NCBI GenBank assembly: GCA_949987565.1
Contig: OX465105.1
Coordinates: 21,819,097-21,883,096, forward strand
Length of the DNA: 64,000 nucleotides
Origin: Luidia sarsii
Taxonomy: Eukaryota > Echinodermata > Asteroidea > Paxillosida > Luidiidae
Direction of reading: 5' to 3'
Part shown: positions 24,401 to 31,119 of the stretch, piece by piece
How positions within the stretch are numbered: position 1 is the first letter of the stretch
Layout: each line of letters begins with the position of its first letter
Position numbers and translations under genes: made by a program
The notes under the pieces: model-generated
What the model saw: only the letters and a program-made list of their open reading frames with translations
Database searches by the model: none
What the model was told of the DNA's origin: nothing

Positions 24401-27399
24401 CATTGAGGTCGTCTATGATCTGTGATATGTAGGTACAGCGCAGGCTTCCACCCTGCCCAAAGGGTTCTGATGGTTGGTTGAGTGGGTTCAGGAAGACAGC
24501 GAGAGGCACCTCTGGTCTCCGTAGTGCATGGCCACTGCCAGAAACATTGAGTTACCGGATCTCGAAAGAGATGTGTTACATGGCGTCTCTGCAAACCATC
24601 CACTTAAACCCACCCTGCCATTTTGTCTGCCGCCTCGTGTTTGAGTCACACCATTTTGAGACTGAGTCACATCATTTGGGCAGGATAATGATTCCTAAGT
24701 CACAAATGCTGAGTAGCGAGTCCGAGTCATGAGCCACCTTTCAAATCAGTGCTGTATTGGGTACATTTTCAGAAAAATTTGACAGCTCTCTCAAATCACA
24801 TTCACTAGTAGTTGGCCTAATCAAATGAAATCGTCATGTAAACTGTTGGGAGAAAATAGTTTGATCAACCGAATTGCATGCACCCCAATACACCAATGTG
24901 CGTCTGTAAAAGCAGCTAGCTTGCAACCGGAGTCTATCTTAGCATGTATCAGCATCACAAAGAAGAAGAATTTTACACAATACGAATAAAGAAAACCTTA
25001 AGATTGATCTTTGCGTGGCCAAGTACCCCGGTTTTGACCCCAAAGAAGTGCCTCAAATGGAGTGCAGTGTAACGATTGAAGCTGTTTCTCACAGAGTGAA
25101 CAAGCTGTCCAATCTCTTTTCCTGGGCCTGCGTTTCTTTTTGTTTGCAGCCGTGATTGAGATTTACCGGGTTGCCTGCAGAATAGTCACGTCGATGAACG
25201 CCATGGGTGAGTGCAGATAACGGCTAGATAACGTAATTTGTTTTTCATCATTAAATACTGAATTTGAATTTGAATTTGAATTTGAATTGACTTTATTTGA
25301 ATATCAAATGATCAAAGCAGTTTCAAAAAGTTACATGACATGATCCAAAAAAAAAATATTAGTCTATCAAAGCAAAGATATTGATATTCGGGGAGCCCGT
25401 AAGAAGCAAGGCTTGTCTGGTACAGGCTCCCTGGAGAGATAGATTAAGTTAATATATAATAACATACACAGTAAAGCAACAAGCAGAAAAGCTTGACGTT
25501 TGAGTTGAAAAATGACATGAAAATGAAATAATGATCAGATGATAATATTATATTAATTAAGTCTCTGAAGATAGGAACCAATTATTTCATTCATATACGT
25601 GTGAAAAGCTTGTTAAGGTAATGTAGCCAATCAGCTCCCCCCCAAGGAAATTCAAAGACAGCATCATATATGATAGTCTGCAAGTCGAATCAGGGGAGCT
25701 GATAGTTCACTGTGAAGTCTGCAGTGACACCGTGTAAGTCAAAGACGTCTTAGGACTTTGGAGAAGGAGTGTGACTCTGAGAAGGCCCATAGCTCTGCTT
25801 AGTGCCATACACCTTCTCGAAACGGATGACTTGCACGGTGTCACCGCAAACTTTCCGCATTGTGAGTCCGCCGCGCAAACCTTCCAGTCTTATCCAGTAG
25901 CCCCATTTCGTCGTTGACACAGGCATCGACTCGGACACGCTACGGAAGCTTCAAAAGGACATTGAGTTGGTCTGGACAAACCTCTCGGCATTCCTGGCTG
26001 CCAGTAGTCTTATGGTAAGGTCTACAAGTGCGCCCCCCCCCCCCAAATGCCCCCTCAATCTCTTTCCCATTGCCCTGTGATGAGACCCCCATTGTCCACT
26101 CACCGAAGTAGATGAACCAGAACTGGTCACCTACCTTGATAGTAACTGGCAATTTTGACTGCTGTGATTGACATACGGGAGAAGAAGATGATCGCCCCCC
26201 ATCTGTACCGCACCAAAAGCCGATACAACTTTGAATTGAAAGCAATTTACAAAAGTGTTGCAAACTGCTGAAGATGAATCAGTAGGCCAGCATGCAATGG
26301 TCGTAAGGAGGGTTTACGATCGTCGAAACAATTGCAGAAGTTTGCTTACTGTAGCAGGGCCCTAATTAGACCTTTAAACGGGGCCCAGATCCTCGGTACC
26401 ACCAGTAGCACAGGGCACCGGGGATCTACCCCCTTTTTGCAGATTCTTTCATTCAGTGAAGATATTTTGCAAACTTCTGACCTACTTGAATGATCAAAAC
26501 TGGAAATCTGATCGAAATGAAATGTTTCCACCTTAGCAGGACCTTTTCTCAAAAGTAGAAGAAGTCTCATGGTAAGGTCAACTGGCCTTTGAATCTTCCA
26601 ACTGGCTCCGAAGAGAAGGTTCACCAAGGGTAGACAGGCTTTGAAGTCGGTCCCTGAAGGGGCTGGAGTGAGAAATTCCGCTCAGAAAATAAAGGCCCTT
26701 TACCAATCTGTGGATCAGGCTCAGGCTTCATCTCCGTCTGACAAAACCTGAAGATCCAGGTTGAGGTTTGTCGCTGAAATTTAAGGTTTGTTGGCTTGTT
26801 AAGGACAGAGTATTTGCCAAGAAATTGGGCCCAAACACTTGCTTCTAGATGCCTGTGACATTATAACGGGTGAGAGAAATGTGACCGTAGCCTAAGCCCG
26901 AGCCTAAGCCTTCATTTGGTAGATGGCCATAGTATCAGTCTGGGATTTTTTGGGGGGGAGGTACAAGGGCTACAGGTATGGGCTACTGTTCTATTAGATC
27001 AACAGTTTTGAACATTAGAATCTGTTCGATAGACATTATTGTTTCTTTGAGCCAACATCAGTGCCCACAATGCTTGACTTTATATTGAATACCAGTACTC
27101 ACTTTTCGCCGCCCCCATCCATCTCATCCTTGGGTTTATTTTCTTGGGGACTGTCACAGCCCGCCGCTGGCTCCTTTGTCTTCAAGACGGCCATCCTGCG
27201 ACCCGAGCCCACCAACACGGAGCGGGCCTGCGGCGTCTGCCTCCTGAGTGTGGACTCTCGCAGCAAGGCCTTCGACCACCGCAGGGACAGCCACAAGCTG
27301 GCCTACGGCGGCCGGCAGTACCACGCCACCTGCGCCAACCTCTGGGTGAACATGGTAGACTCCATTCTCCCTGCCCTCCCACTCAACAAACTCCTGTGA
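453..27399 (+). CDS. SYNRG: gamma-synergin, AP-1 adaptor-binding EH-domain protein (coding span, 5' end outside window)
   Basis: Gamma-synergin is a cytosolic protein of the trans-Golgi/endosomal clathrin machinery; the family binds the gamma-ear of AP-1 through acidic [FG]DF motifs and carries an EH domain. Sixteen exons with GT/AG borders join in frame to about 1,378 residues with a terminal TGA (vertebrate proteins are about 1,300). Order: Q/M/P-rich region (residues 1-130), a basic coiled stretch around KKERYFQEQQRKL (about 145-160), EH domain (about 413-500), seven of ten ear-binding motifs in one 1,545-nt exon (651-1166), and a C-terminal block with SSSVCTEVI and ACGVCLLSV...YHATCANLW. 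That block matches vertebrate gamma-synergin closely and settles the identity. Most introns are phase 1. The coding exons are much more GC-rich than the introns. Upstream exons with the start codon are missing. Confidence 0.95.
860..1010 (-). mobile_element. SINE-2 (tRNA-derived), partial
   Basis: On the minus strand it reads as a tRNA-like head: box A-like TAGCTCAGATGGAAGAGC, then a box B-like region around GGATTCAAGTCCC. It shares GGCTGGATAGCTCAGATGG and flanks with copies at 13000-13110, 41370-41660, 48480-48870 and 53740-53870. A functional tRNA is unlikely because the arms do not all pair and the copies share non-tRNA flanks. Confidence 0.7.
1131..1297. mobile_element. R1 hairpin element, full copy
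   Basis: The two arms are inverted copies of GTCCTGCTAGGATCGAAACG and meet at a short centre of AAAGGCAGAGAGAAAGG type. The left arm continues outward into GCAAACT and AAAATTTAGTGGG, typical of the family. It has no coding capacity. It is the best fold-back representative in the first 10 kb. Confidence 0.8.
1703..2101. mobile_element. R3-related inverted-repeat element
   Basis: The ends are inverted (TTAAGGGAGGATACACCATTTG versus CAAATGGTGTACCCTACCTTTAA). The inner right part (TCATGACATGGTTGATAGACTGAGCT) resembles R3. It looks like a diverged non-autonomous relative with no ORF. Confidence 0.6.
3840..4039 (+). CDS. SYNRG: SYNRG coding exon, Gln/Pro-rich
   Basis: The acceptor after a pyrimidine-rich tract (cattctgaag|GC) completes the phase-1 Gly codon. 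The exon reads GNLSMSLQQPQAPS, an eight-Gln run, then RYPVMQPPQAGYQPQMYP, and ends in phase 0 at CCCCAG|gtatgg. The QP-rich sequence matches the low-complexity N-terminal part of synergin. An internal AG at 3862 would also give an open frame, but phase matching favours 3840. Confidence 0.85.
4571..4862. mobile_element. R2 fold-back element carrying TTAGGG repeats
   Basis: The inverted ends are about 70-80 nt. The left arm runs from about GTGGTGACGCCATGTACAAT to GAAAAGAACCGGAGG, and the right arm reverses it, ending ATTGTACATGGTGTCACCGC. Between them lies an interstitial telomere-like block. Other R2 copies share the arms but carry different cargo. Confidence 0.8.
4718..4781 (+). repeat. interstitial TTAGGG array
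   Basis: About ten copies of GGGTTA with a few variants (ATTAGG, GGGTTTGG) and an inverted junction (GGTTAACCG) in the middle. This is the metazoan telomere motif. It sits inside R2, flanked by intact gene sequence, so it is not a chromosome end. Confidence 0.9.
5138..5292 (+). CDS. SYNRG: SYNRG coding exon with polyglutamine
   Basis: Acceptor tcaacag|GGT, phase 0. It reads GGMQQQMPY, then 19 consecutive Gln encoded mostly by CAG/CAA, then VFAAQPHMTQQQHLLVLAQQG, and ends in phase 2 at GCAG|gtgagt. The join with the next exon gives an uninterrupted frame (AG+A = Arg). Confidence 0.9.
5382..5757 (+). repeat. direct repeat pair in SYNRG intron
   Basis: A segment of about 64 bp beginning CTAAAATGACTCCCCAGAAG and ending ACGTCAATGACCCCCC occurs twice (5382-5446 and 5693-5758). 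Poly-C/poly-A runs follow both copies. This suggests a local duplication of about 311 bp. Confidence 0.8.
5999..6270 (+). CDS. SYNRG: SYNRG coding exon, charged/coiled region
   Basis: The exon starts after ccccag and reads PAGGPPMKNEEQVKKERYFQ, then an RKLKQF-type stretch, SLSINLDDMFGRG, a six-Gly run and Ala/Arg-rich sequence. It ends in phase 1 (GTGAAAG|gtgagg). The charged helix resembles the Glu/Lys/Gln-rich segment of synergin before the EH domain. Confidence 0.9.
6716..6997 (+). CDS. SYNRG: SYNRG coding exon with two ear-binding motifs
   Basis: The exon completes a Glu codon (G+AG). It contains DDDGFGDFHQ and DEGFGDFLQ, both matching the acidic-F-G-D-F consensus for gamma-ear binding, separated by a Pro/Ser-rich linker. 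It ends in phase 1 at AAAG|gtacgg. Confidence 0.92.
7191..7573 (+). mobile_element. two partial R1 elements
   Basis: Half-copies at 7191-7248 and 7481-7573. Each begins near CTTTGAGAAAGGTCCTGCTA and runs through GAAACGTCAGG (GAAACATCAGG in the second). The second extends into TTTGCATTTTGGTTGTTCTA and AGTCAGTAAGC. Confidence 0.75.
7710..7884. mobile_element. R1 hairpin element next to a splice acceptor
   Basis: A left arm (GACGTTTTGATCCTAGCAGG) and right arm (GGTCCTGCCAGGATCGAAAC) flank a pyrimidine-rich spacer. The right arm ends about 30 nt before SYNRG exon 7917-8208, so the element occupies the branch-point neighbourhood of that intron. Confidence 0.75.
7917..8208 (+). CDS. SYNRG: SYNRG coding exon preceding the EH domain
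   Basis: Acceptor ttgatgcag|TT. It reads VLSLESMMLSSAEMKAPSR, a Pro/Ala-rich linker and EGKKGVPAW. The donor CCTG|gtgagt leaves phase 2, so a Trp codon (TG+G) spans the intron into the EH exon. A Trp immediately before CLNESSLP is where the synergin EH domain begins. Confidence 0.92.
8521..9626 (+). repeat. 14 tandem 79-bp copies of the EH exon's 5' border
   Basis: Starts fall exactly every 79 bp at 8521, 8600, 8679 and so on to 9548; the next start, 9627, is the real exon. Each unit holds the first about 40 coding bases (GTGCCTGAACGAGTCCAG...), a CAGGT at the point where the real exon continues with CCTGG, then ATAATGGACCTTTGTTCTGC and a ctacag/tgtacag acceptor. Units differ by a few substitutions and one has acceptor-plus-A (8837). 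Confidence 0.97.
9627..9849 (+). CDS. SYNRG: SYNRG coding exon, EH domain
   Basis: It reads (W)CLNESSLPLVYHQVLEASLK, then NLIYPILLLSGLDKSVLRTI, then WEVANQTVPGQLTRLELYM and VLGLIALAQ. The L-S-G-L, I-W-x-x-A-N and G-x-L-x-x-x-E-L pattern is that of EH domains, which bind NPF-type peptides; this one matches synergin's atypical EH domain. Phase 2 in, phase 0 out (GCACAG|gtaatc). Fourteen partial copies of its 5' end lie directly upstream. Confidence 0.96.
10107..12957. mobile_element. hAT-like DNA transposon, non-autonomous, 2,851 bp
   Basis: An exact 8-bp target duplication ACCGCCAC flanks it (10099-10106 and 12958-12965). The termini are inverted: TAGTGCTGGGCGACTTTGG at left; the right end reversed reads TAACGCTGGGACAAAAGG. 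Subterminal blocks repeat GTCGACAAGTCGAC and AAAGTCG motifs on both sides. The 8-bp duplication and TA(G/A)NG ends are typical of hAT. No long ORF survives. A 107-bp palindromic MITE (10911-11017) is nested inside. Confidence 0.85.
10911..11017. mobile_element. palindromic mini-MITE (AGTCCGAGTAACTTGG family)
   Basis: The inverted arms AGTCCGAGTAACTTGGACC / GGTCCAAGTGACTCAGACT enclose a second hairpin (GAGGTTTCGGGCGAAACCTC). Relatives lie at 32182-32278, 34335-34432 and 50957-51318. Confidence 0.85.
13337..13761. mobile_element. hAT-like MITE, 425 bp
   Basis: The 8-bp duplication CTGATATC occurs at 13329-13336 and 13762-13769. The termini are inverted: TAAGGTTGTTCGATAT and ATATCGAACAACCTTA. 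Subterminal sequence is rich in CGATAT. It ends about 50 nt before SYNRG exon 13813. It has no transposase. Confidence 0.9.
13813..14023 (+). CDS. SYNRG: SYNRG coding exon after the EH domain
   Basis: Acceptor tttaaatcaag|AAT, phase 0. It reads NGLQPTIEALQLRREAPIPT, a Ser/Pro/Gln linker, and an ear-type motif QEDDFAPFQEAL. It ends in phase 1 (CCAA|gtaaga). The NGL following the EH domain matches the position in vertebrate synergin. Confidence 0.92.
14390..14552. mobile_element. R1 hairpin element
   Basis: The left arm GACGTTTCGATCCTAGCAGG and right arm GGTCCTGCTCGGACCGAAAC are inverted around CTTTCTCAAAGG/CGCCTTTGAG. In the right arm the hairpin is GGTCCTGCTCGGACC, a perfect compensated pairing compared with the common AGGATC form. 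Confidence 0.8.
14651..14782 (+). CDS. SYNRG: SYNRG coding exon
   Basis: Acceptor ctgcctgcag|GC, which completes a Ser codon. It reads SDTSEDTSGGGALSTVSDHD, then ELADHFDREPEKQCMDSSL and NFPKE, and ends in phase 1 (GAAG|gtcggt). It is Ser/Asp/Glu-rich with no recognised domain; the exon is accepted on splice sites and frame continuity. Confidence 0.88.
15416..15556 (+). CDS. SYNRG: SYNRG coding exon
   Basis: Acceptor ctgcctgtag|AG. It reads EENCYIFAGSPADSSSGRS, then SPLVWDPNSIYDKLTC and RSPESVSSGSLS. Phase 1 in and out (TCAG|gtttgt). It is a Ser-rich linker lying before the long motif exon. Confidence 0.88.
15716..16237. mobile_element. R3 element
   Basis: It starts at TTAAAGCGGGTTTCCACAC and ends GGTGTGTAGGGGCTTTAA. 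The interior matches the inverted copy at 29386-29883 (for example ATGGTTGACGGATTGAGCT). It is non-coding. Confidence 0.7.
16688..16915 (+). mobile_element. SINE-1 (tRNA-derived)
   Basis: It contains a box A-like GGTCAAGTGGTTAAAA and a box B-like GGGTTCGAATTCG spaced as in tRNA genes, preceded by CGCCACACGACCTTGACCAG. It is followed by the family tail (CTGCCTGAAA, GCACTGAGCACTCAGCG, TGGGCAAACCCTCA). The same parts reappear at 18827-19088, 55128-55272 and in the tandem region after 61885. Confidence 0.8.
17421..17877. mobile_element. inverted-repeat element (GAATGCACCGATCC ends)
   Basis: The termini GAATGCACCGATCC and GGATCGGTGCATTC are inverted and about 457 bp apart. The interior has a poly-A run (17755-17778). 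I could not see a convincing target duplication. Confidence 0.6.
18593..18826. mobile_element. inverted-repeat element (CTTTTCCAAAACCC ends)
   Basis: The left end CTTTTCCAAAACCCGGC and right end GTTTTGGGTTTTGGAAAAG are inverted. GAGGCTCAGGCT inside resembles the elements at 26693-26920 and 30602-30808. It abuts a SINE-1 copy. Confidence 0.6.
18827..19088 (+). mobile_element. SINE-1 (tRNA-derived)
   Basis: Box A-like GGTGGTCAAGTGGTAAAG and box B-like GGCTTGAATCCCGCCC lie at tRNA-like spacing. The tail repeats TGGGGCAAACCTTTGT with TTAAAGTTTGCATTCATA twice. It is diverged from the 16688 copy. Confidence 0.75.
20136..20367. mobile_element. inverted-repeat element, 232 bp
   Basis: GGCTACAGAGCCAGGCACTC at left matches the reverse complement of GAGTGCCTGGCCTATAGCC at right. 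The centre has no ORF of note. Confidence 0.7.
20506..21016. mobile_element. inverted-repeat element (GGGCCCAATTTCATGG ends)
   Basis: GGGCCCAATTTCATGGCGCT at left is inverted as AGCCATGCGATTGGGCCC at right, about 510 bp. Fragments of the same end occur at 1352-1400 and 59350-59372 (AATTTCATAGAGCCGCTT). Confidence 0.65.
21489..23033 (+). CDS. SYNRG: SYNRG coding exon, large ear-motif exon
   Basis: The 1,545-nt exon runs from ctggtcctcag|AT to ACCAAG|gtaaga, phase 1 at both ends, and encodes about 515 residues of largely disordered Ser/Ala/Gly-rich sequence. It holds seven ear-type motifs: DEFHDFKAA, DDFGSFQAG, DDFGDFKHV, DDFDDFKRA, ESFADFKQA, DDFGDFQTN and NSFGEFSSA. Gamma-synergin uses such motifs to bind the AP-1 gamma-ear. 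Short Gln and Ser runs occur. GC content is very high for this window. The antisense open frame of 334 codons here is a composition artefact. Confidence 0.96.
23472..23572 (+). CDS. SYNRG: SYNRG coding exon
   Basis: Acceptor ctcttctgcag|GT. It reads GTPVLPQGVSTVPLVPSG, then TSLIGDRYSEVVGNID, and ends in phase 0 at GAC|gtaagt. It links the motif exon to the conserved C-terminal region. Confidence 0.9.
23678..23828 (+). CDS. SYNRG: SYNRG coding exon, conserved C-terminal block
   Basis: Acceptor ttccccag|GAT. It reads DENRHANEWQRCLEKCHEAI, KKANNVFNNISSSSVCTEVI, KSSEGSEYLSG. EWQRCL, KKAN and ISSSSVCTEVI match vertebrate gamma-synergin almost residue for residue. It ends in phase 1. Confidence 0.96.
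23895..24612. mobile_element. R2 fold-back element, complex copy
   Basis: The left arm (GAAAGTTTGCGGTGACACCC, then TGTGGCTCTGAAAAGAGCCG) and right arm (TCGAAAGAGATGTGTTACAT, GGCGTCTCTGCAAACC) are inverted. The interior contains two copies of AAACACTGATGA(T/C)AGTTGGAATC and a CTGACGATGGGAAGAGTACG core. Other sequence, including a fragment like the element at 53949-54136, appears inserted within. Confidence 0.65.
25150..25206 (+). CDS. SYNRG: SYNRG coding exon (57 nt)
   Basis: Acceptor ttgtttgcag|CC. It reads AVIEIYRVACRIVTSMNAMG and ends in phase 1 (ATGG|gtgagt). VIEIYRV corresponds to the vertebrate VVEVYRV stretch following SSSVCTEVI. Confidence 0.92.
25255..25290 (+). repeat. TGAATT hexamer microsatellite
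   Basis: Five consecutive copies of TGAATT (GAATTTGAATTTGAATTTG), shortly after a SYNRG donor site. Confidence 0.9.
25688..25875. mobile_element. R2 fold-back element, short copy
   Basis: The left arm (GTCTGCAGTGACACCGTGTA, then GAGAAGGAGTGTGACTCTGA) and right arm (GACTTGCACGGTGTCACCGC) are inverted with little cargo. It ends about 45 nt before SYNRG exon 25923. Confidence 0.7.
25923..26014 (+). CDS. SYNRG: SYNRG coding exon
   Basis: Acceptor cgttgacacag|GC. It reads GIDSDTLRKLQKDIELVWTN, then LSAFLAASSLM, and ends in phase 0 (ATG|gtaagg). KDIELVWTNL aligns with KDIDKVWNNL of vertebrates. Confidence 0.93.
26693..26920. mobile_element. inverted-repeat element (GGCTCAGGCTTC family)
   Basis: It contains CAGGCTCAGGCTTCATCTCC, then GACAAAACCTGAAGATCCAGG, and ends AGCCTAAGCCCGAGCCTAAG. 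It is highly similar to 30602-30808; a fragment lies at 56655-56690. Confidence 0.65.
27160..27399 (+). CDS. SYNRG: SYNRG terminal coding exon
   Basis: Acceptor gactgtcacag|CCC, phase 0. It reads PAAGSFVFKTAILRPEPTNT, ERACGVCLLSVDSRSKAF, HKLAYGGRQYHATCANLWVN, then MVDSILPALPLNKLL and a TGA stop. The CxxC and HxxC spacing suggests a small metal-binding fold; this pattern and LAYGG are conserved at the synergin C-terminus. Confidence 0.97.
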   Translation, partial: PAAGSFVFKTAILRPEPTNTERACGVCLLSVDSRSKAFDHRRDSHKLAYGGRQYHATCANLWVNMVDSILPALPLNKLL

Positions 27400-27449
27400 G
27401 GGTCGAACCACTTGCCGAAATGGGGGGGGGGAGGGTACGGTGGATAAGA

Positions 27450-27945
27450 CCTGAAGGCTTTACATGGTGGAATCACCATGTGGAAAGTTTGCGGTGACAT
27501 CATGCAAGTCATCTTTCTTGAGAAGGAGTATGACTCTGAGAAGACCCGGGAGCTCTTGAGATTTACTGGCAGCTAAAAAGAGTTACCGGTAGCAAGTAAA
27601 AGTTACTTGTAGCTAGTATGAGTAACCCATAGCAAGTAAGAGTTACCGGTAGCTAGTAAGAGTTACAAATAGCTAGCAAGAGTTACCAGTAGCTATTAAG
27701 AGTTACCGATAGCTAGTAAGAGTTACTGGTAGCTAGTAAGAGTTACCGGTAGCTAGTAAGGGTTACTGGTAGCAAGTAAGAGTTACCGGTAGCTAGTAAG
27801 GGTTACCGATAGCTAGTAAGAGTTACCGGTAGCTAGTAACAGTTACCGGTAGCTTAGAGTTACTGGCGCTTTTCAGAGCCATACTCTCTATCGAAAGAGG
27901 TGACTTAAATCGGTGTCCCCACAAACTTTCCACAGTATGGTGAAT
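27450..27945. mobile_element. R2 fold-back element carrying a 20-bp minisatellite
   Basis: The left arm runs from CCATGTGGAAAGTTTGCGGT to AGTATGACTCTGAGAAG. The right arm is its inverse, beginning CTTTTCAGAGCCATACTCTC and ending AAACTTTCCACAGTATGG. The arms are about 70 nt. The loop is a minisatellite. Confidence 0.85.
27572..27860 (+). repeat. 20-bp minisatellite (AGAGTTACCGGTAGCTAGTA)
   Basis: About 14 units of roughly 20 bp, with variation at the CCGGT/CTGGT/CCGAT positions and TAGCTAGTA/TAGCAAGTA. It occupies the loop of the R2 element and directly follows the SYNRG stop region. Confidence 0.9.
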
Positions 27946-28457
27946 GTGTTGGGGAAGGTAGATTTTTGAAATAGCCTCTCACCATCTTTGCTTGCCATAT
28001 CATGTCAACTGCATTCCTTCTCTAAATACAGCAGCAGAAAAAGTGGGCAGTTTTTCATGCCATTTCTGCCGGCACACATTTTTTTCAAGAGCATTGATTT
28101 CCGCCACACTGTCGCAGAAAAAAACAAACTGTGTCAGCGTGAATATTTTTGCAAGCGGTCATGATGCACGCAGTGGTTTTTCTACTGCAGTGTCGCATTT
28201 CTACGGTACCCGTGCTGATCAGTCAAAAGATTTTGAGAATACCCATACCAGCAATCCTTGTGTAATGAGGCATTCATATCTCAGGAAGTACGAGTTAGCT
28301 ACAAAATTGAGTCGCCCAAAAGTAGGGATACTGGACGGGCGTACAGGTACAAAAAGCGTGTGCCAAGGCTCTGCACGCCCTCTTGTCATCTCCATCCCCA
28401 AATCAACTGTCAACGATGTAGAGGCAGTGATGTTTGAATCCTAGAAATCTGCAGAAA

Positions 28458-28560
28458 TCTGCCTTCGAGAAAGGTCCTGCTAGGATCCAAACGTCAGTCC
28501 CCCTACATTGTTGAGTTTTGCAATTTGGTTTGCAGAATCTTTGTATATTACTCAGATGTC
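28458..28560 (+). mobile_element. partial R1 element
   Basis: It begins CTGCCTTCGAGAAAGGTCCT and continues through GAAACGT-like (CAAACGTCAG) into TTGAGTTTTGCAATTTGG. Only the right arm is present. Smaller R1 halves of the same orientation lie at 29062-29110 and 29894-29965. Confidence 0.75.
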
Positions 28561-29385
28561 AGCTGACGAAAGTATTATGTACAATACGTGATCCCAGAAC
28601 TCTCTCATGAGACAGATTAGACCCTGAAAAGAGGATGCTTGTTGTCGAAGAAGGTCATTGCAGCTCTTCCATATTGATTCTCAGAGGCTCACTTTGTATC
28701 GTGTTAAATAATCAGATGAAGCGAATTTGATGTCAGTAGTTTGCACGGACAGTACACGTAGATTGTGACCCTTCAAATGCTCACCCGAAATTGTTGAGAG
28801 TTTTTTTGGGAAAATGTGAATTAAGATTGTCGGCAATTTTGGTTTAGCATGCGGGAAAGGTCTTGATGCACTTTTTCTCTCATAACTCACTTTTTTGTGC
28901 AAGTATAGAACTATAACATAGCTGCTTGAGACGATAGCAACGTTGTGCAAGAGGATTTTCAAATCTGTTCGATTTTTGGTAAAGCCTTTTTTAAGATCAG
29001 TAATCCCCAACTGTCTCATAGGAAGCAATGGCTTTTACACAGCAGAAGACAAATCAATTCTGCCTTGCAGAAAGGTCCTGCTAGGATTGAAACGTTAGGC
29101 CCTCTAAATTTACGAGAACCGAAAGCAAGCATAGGTATGCTGATTTGGATTTTTATTAAGTGTTCGTTGCCGCGTAATGAAATATTTGCAAATGGTTCCA
29201 TGCATACCTAATAACTATCCTCCATCATCACTGGCACAGATCAAAAAGCAATTCCGCAAAAGCATTTCCAATGAGGCATTGTTAGTTTTAAGAAACTGGT
29301 AAAGTCTGTTCTCGCTATTTCACTGCAAGATTGAGAACAATACACATTGCTTTATCTTTTAAAAAAAAAGGTAGAAGGTCAGACA

Positions 29386-29883
29386 TTAAAGCCCCCACAC
29401 ACCATTGGGAAAGATCTTAGAAACGCGTCCATACTTTGTCTAATCCAGCATATGCATGAAATAACACACCTGTGAAAGTTTCAGTTCAATCCGTCAACCA
29501 TGTCGCGAGAAAATGGTGAAAAACTGGCTCATTTTTCATCACACTGTGTCAGCTTCCAGGATTGTAAAATGTACCTAGCAGATTTTTCAATATCAAATCT
29601 TGAAACAGTCATCGGTAATTGCAAATGGACCATGTTGGATTTGTGCAAATGGTGTGTAGGGTCTTTAAGGCTTGTAAGCATGTTTTTCTTTCCAAAAAAG
29701 TCATTTTAAAATAACTTGGAAATTCATACAAAATTCCACTTTTCATGAAAATGGCAGCATTCCAATCGCTAAAAGTTCACAGCATGTCTGATACTGGTAT
29801 TTACTTCCACTTGACTAAATTACATTAACAAAATTCATCAGGTCTAAATTTGGATTTGTGCAAATGGTGTGTGGGGGCTTTAA
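29386..29883. mobile_element. R3 element, complete
   Basis: It starts TTAAAGCCCCCACACACCAT and ends GGTGTGTGGGGGCTTTAA: 498 bp with inverted ends. An internal near-terminal motif (GGTGTGTAGGGTCTTTAAGG, about 29651-29670) suggests two elements joined or a nested copy. If TTAA is the target duplication this would be piggyBac-like; that is inference. Confidence 0.75.
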
Positions 29884-30601
29884 AATCCAATATGGACCTC
29901 TGAGAAAGGTCCCGCTAGGATTAAAACATCAAGACCTGTACTCTTTTTTTTGAGATTTGGGCGTTTTTGTGTTTTACTGCCTTGTCGTCAGCTGACCATT
30001 CACATTTAAAAAAGAAATAGATCCAGATTAAGAGCAGATGTTTTATAGGGTTATTGGGCAAGCACTCTCAGCTATTAAAACTCCCACCGTAAGAGTCACT
30101 TTCTCCCAACCCCGTTCTGTATATTTCACACTGAAAAAGAATGTCCAACCCCCACCACTGACTTCATTCATGAGTTTCCATGGAAAGCCTTCACAGAGAA
30201 AAGTCTTGGTTTTCCAGCAAAAAAATGGGATATTGTATTTTAAGTCCGTGATTCCATAAGAACTTTTAAGGTTTTCCTCACACTTTCCCTACTTAGTATC
30301 GGCAAATGCTGTTAAACTTGATAATTATGAGCATAAAAAGTCATAATTTGATCATTATGCATGAGAACCAAATCCCTCTTTTGATCTTTGATTGGGATCT
30401 TTTTCCAATATGAAGTTGCTTGATTCTCCATTTTATTGCCATTCCTGATAGAAATCGTTCTGTTTTGTATAGTTTACCCCAGTGCAACTTATACCCGAGG
30501 CAGGTTTGGGGCAAAACATGATGAGTCGGCAGTGAGCAGTGAACTGCCAACTGACTCTCTTGGATTGCAGTCTGGGCCCCTCCAAATTAGGCTGTTTACG
30601 A

Positions 30602-30808
30602 AATGAAGGCTTAGGCTCGGGCTCAGGCTTCGTCTCCGTCTGACAAAACCTGAAAATCCAGGTTGTGGTTTGTTTCTAAATTTGAAGGTTTTTTGGATTG
30701 ATAGGTACAGAGTACTCACCAAGAAACTGAGGCCAAATGCTTGTCTGTGATATTATAGCGAGTAAGATAAATATTACCGAAGCCTAAGCCCGAGCCTAAG
30801 CCTTAATT
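30602..30808. mobile_element. inverted-repeat element (AAGGCTTAGGCTCGGGC ends)
   Basis: AAGGCTTAGGCTCGGGCTCA at left and GCCCGAGCCTAAGCCTT at right are inverted, about 207 bp. The interior matches 26693-26920. Confidence 0.75.
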
Positions 30809-31119
30809 TCATAATCTTCAGTCAGAATCAGCCTACTGGCCAAATTCCAGTGGCATTCAATGGTAAAAACAGTCTGGTAACCAGACTCATACCAGCAGCA
30901 CTTTTACTAGAAATTGATGAACAAACAACCACTAGTTGTTGTCCTTCCAACTAAACCATTCATACAATAAACCGTAGTTAATGATCAATGTCTTGAAATA
31001 ATTTTTTCATCTAATCATTGTGCTGTGTAACACAGTATTATCAATGTTAATGGCACAATCATGCAATTTTTAGAGACGTGTTTTCCTAGTCATCACTGTA
31101 ATGGACCACCGAACTGTAT

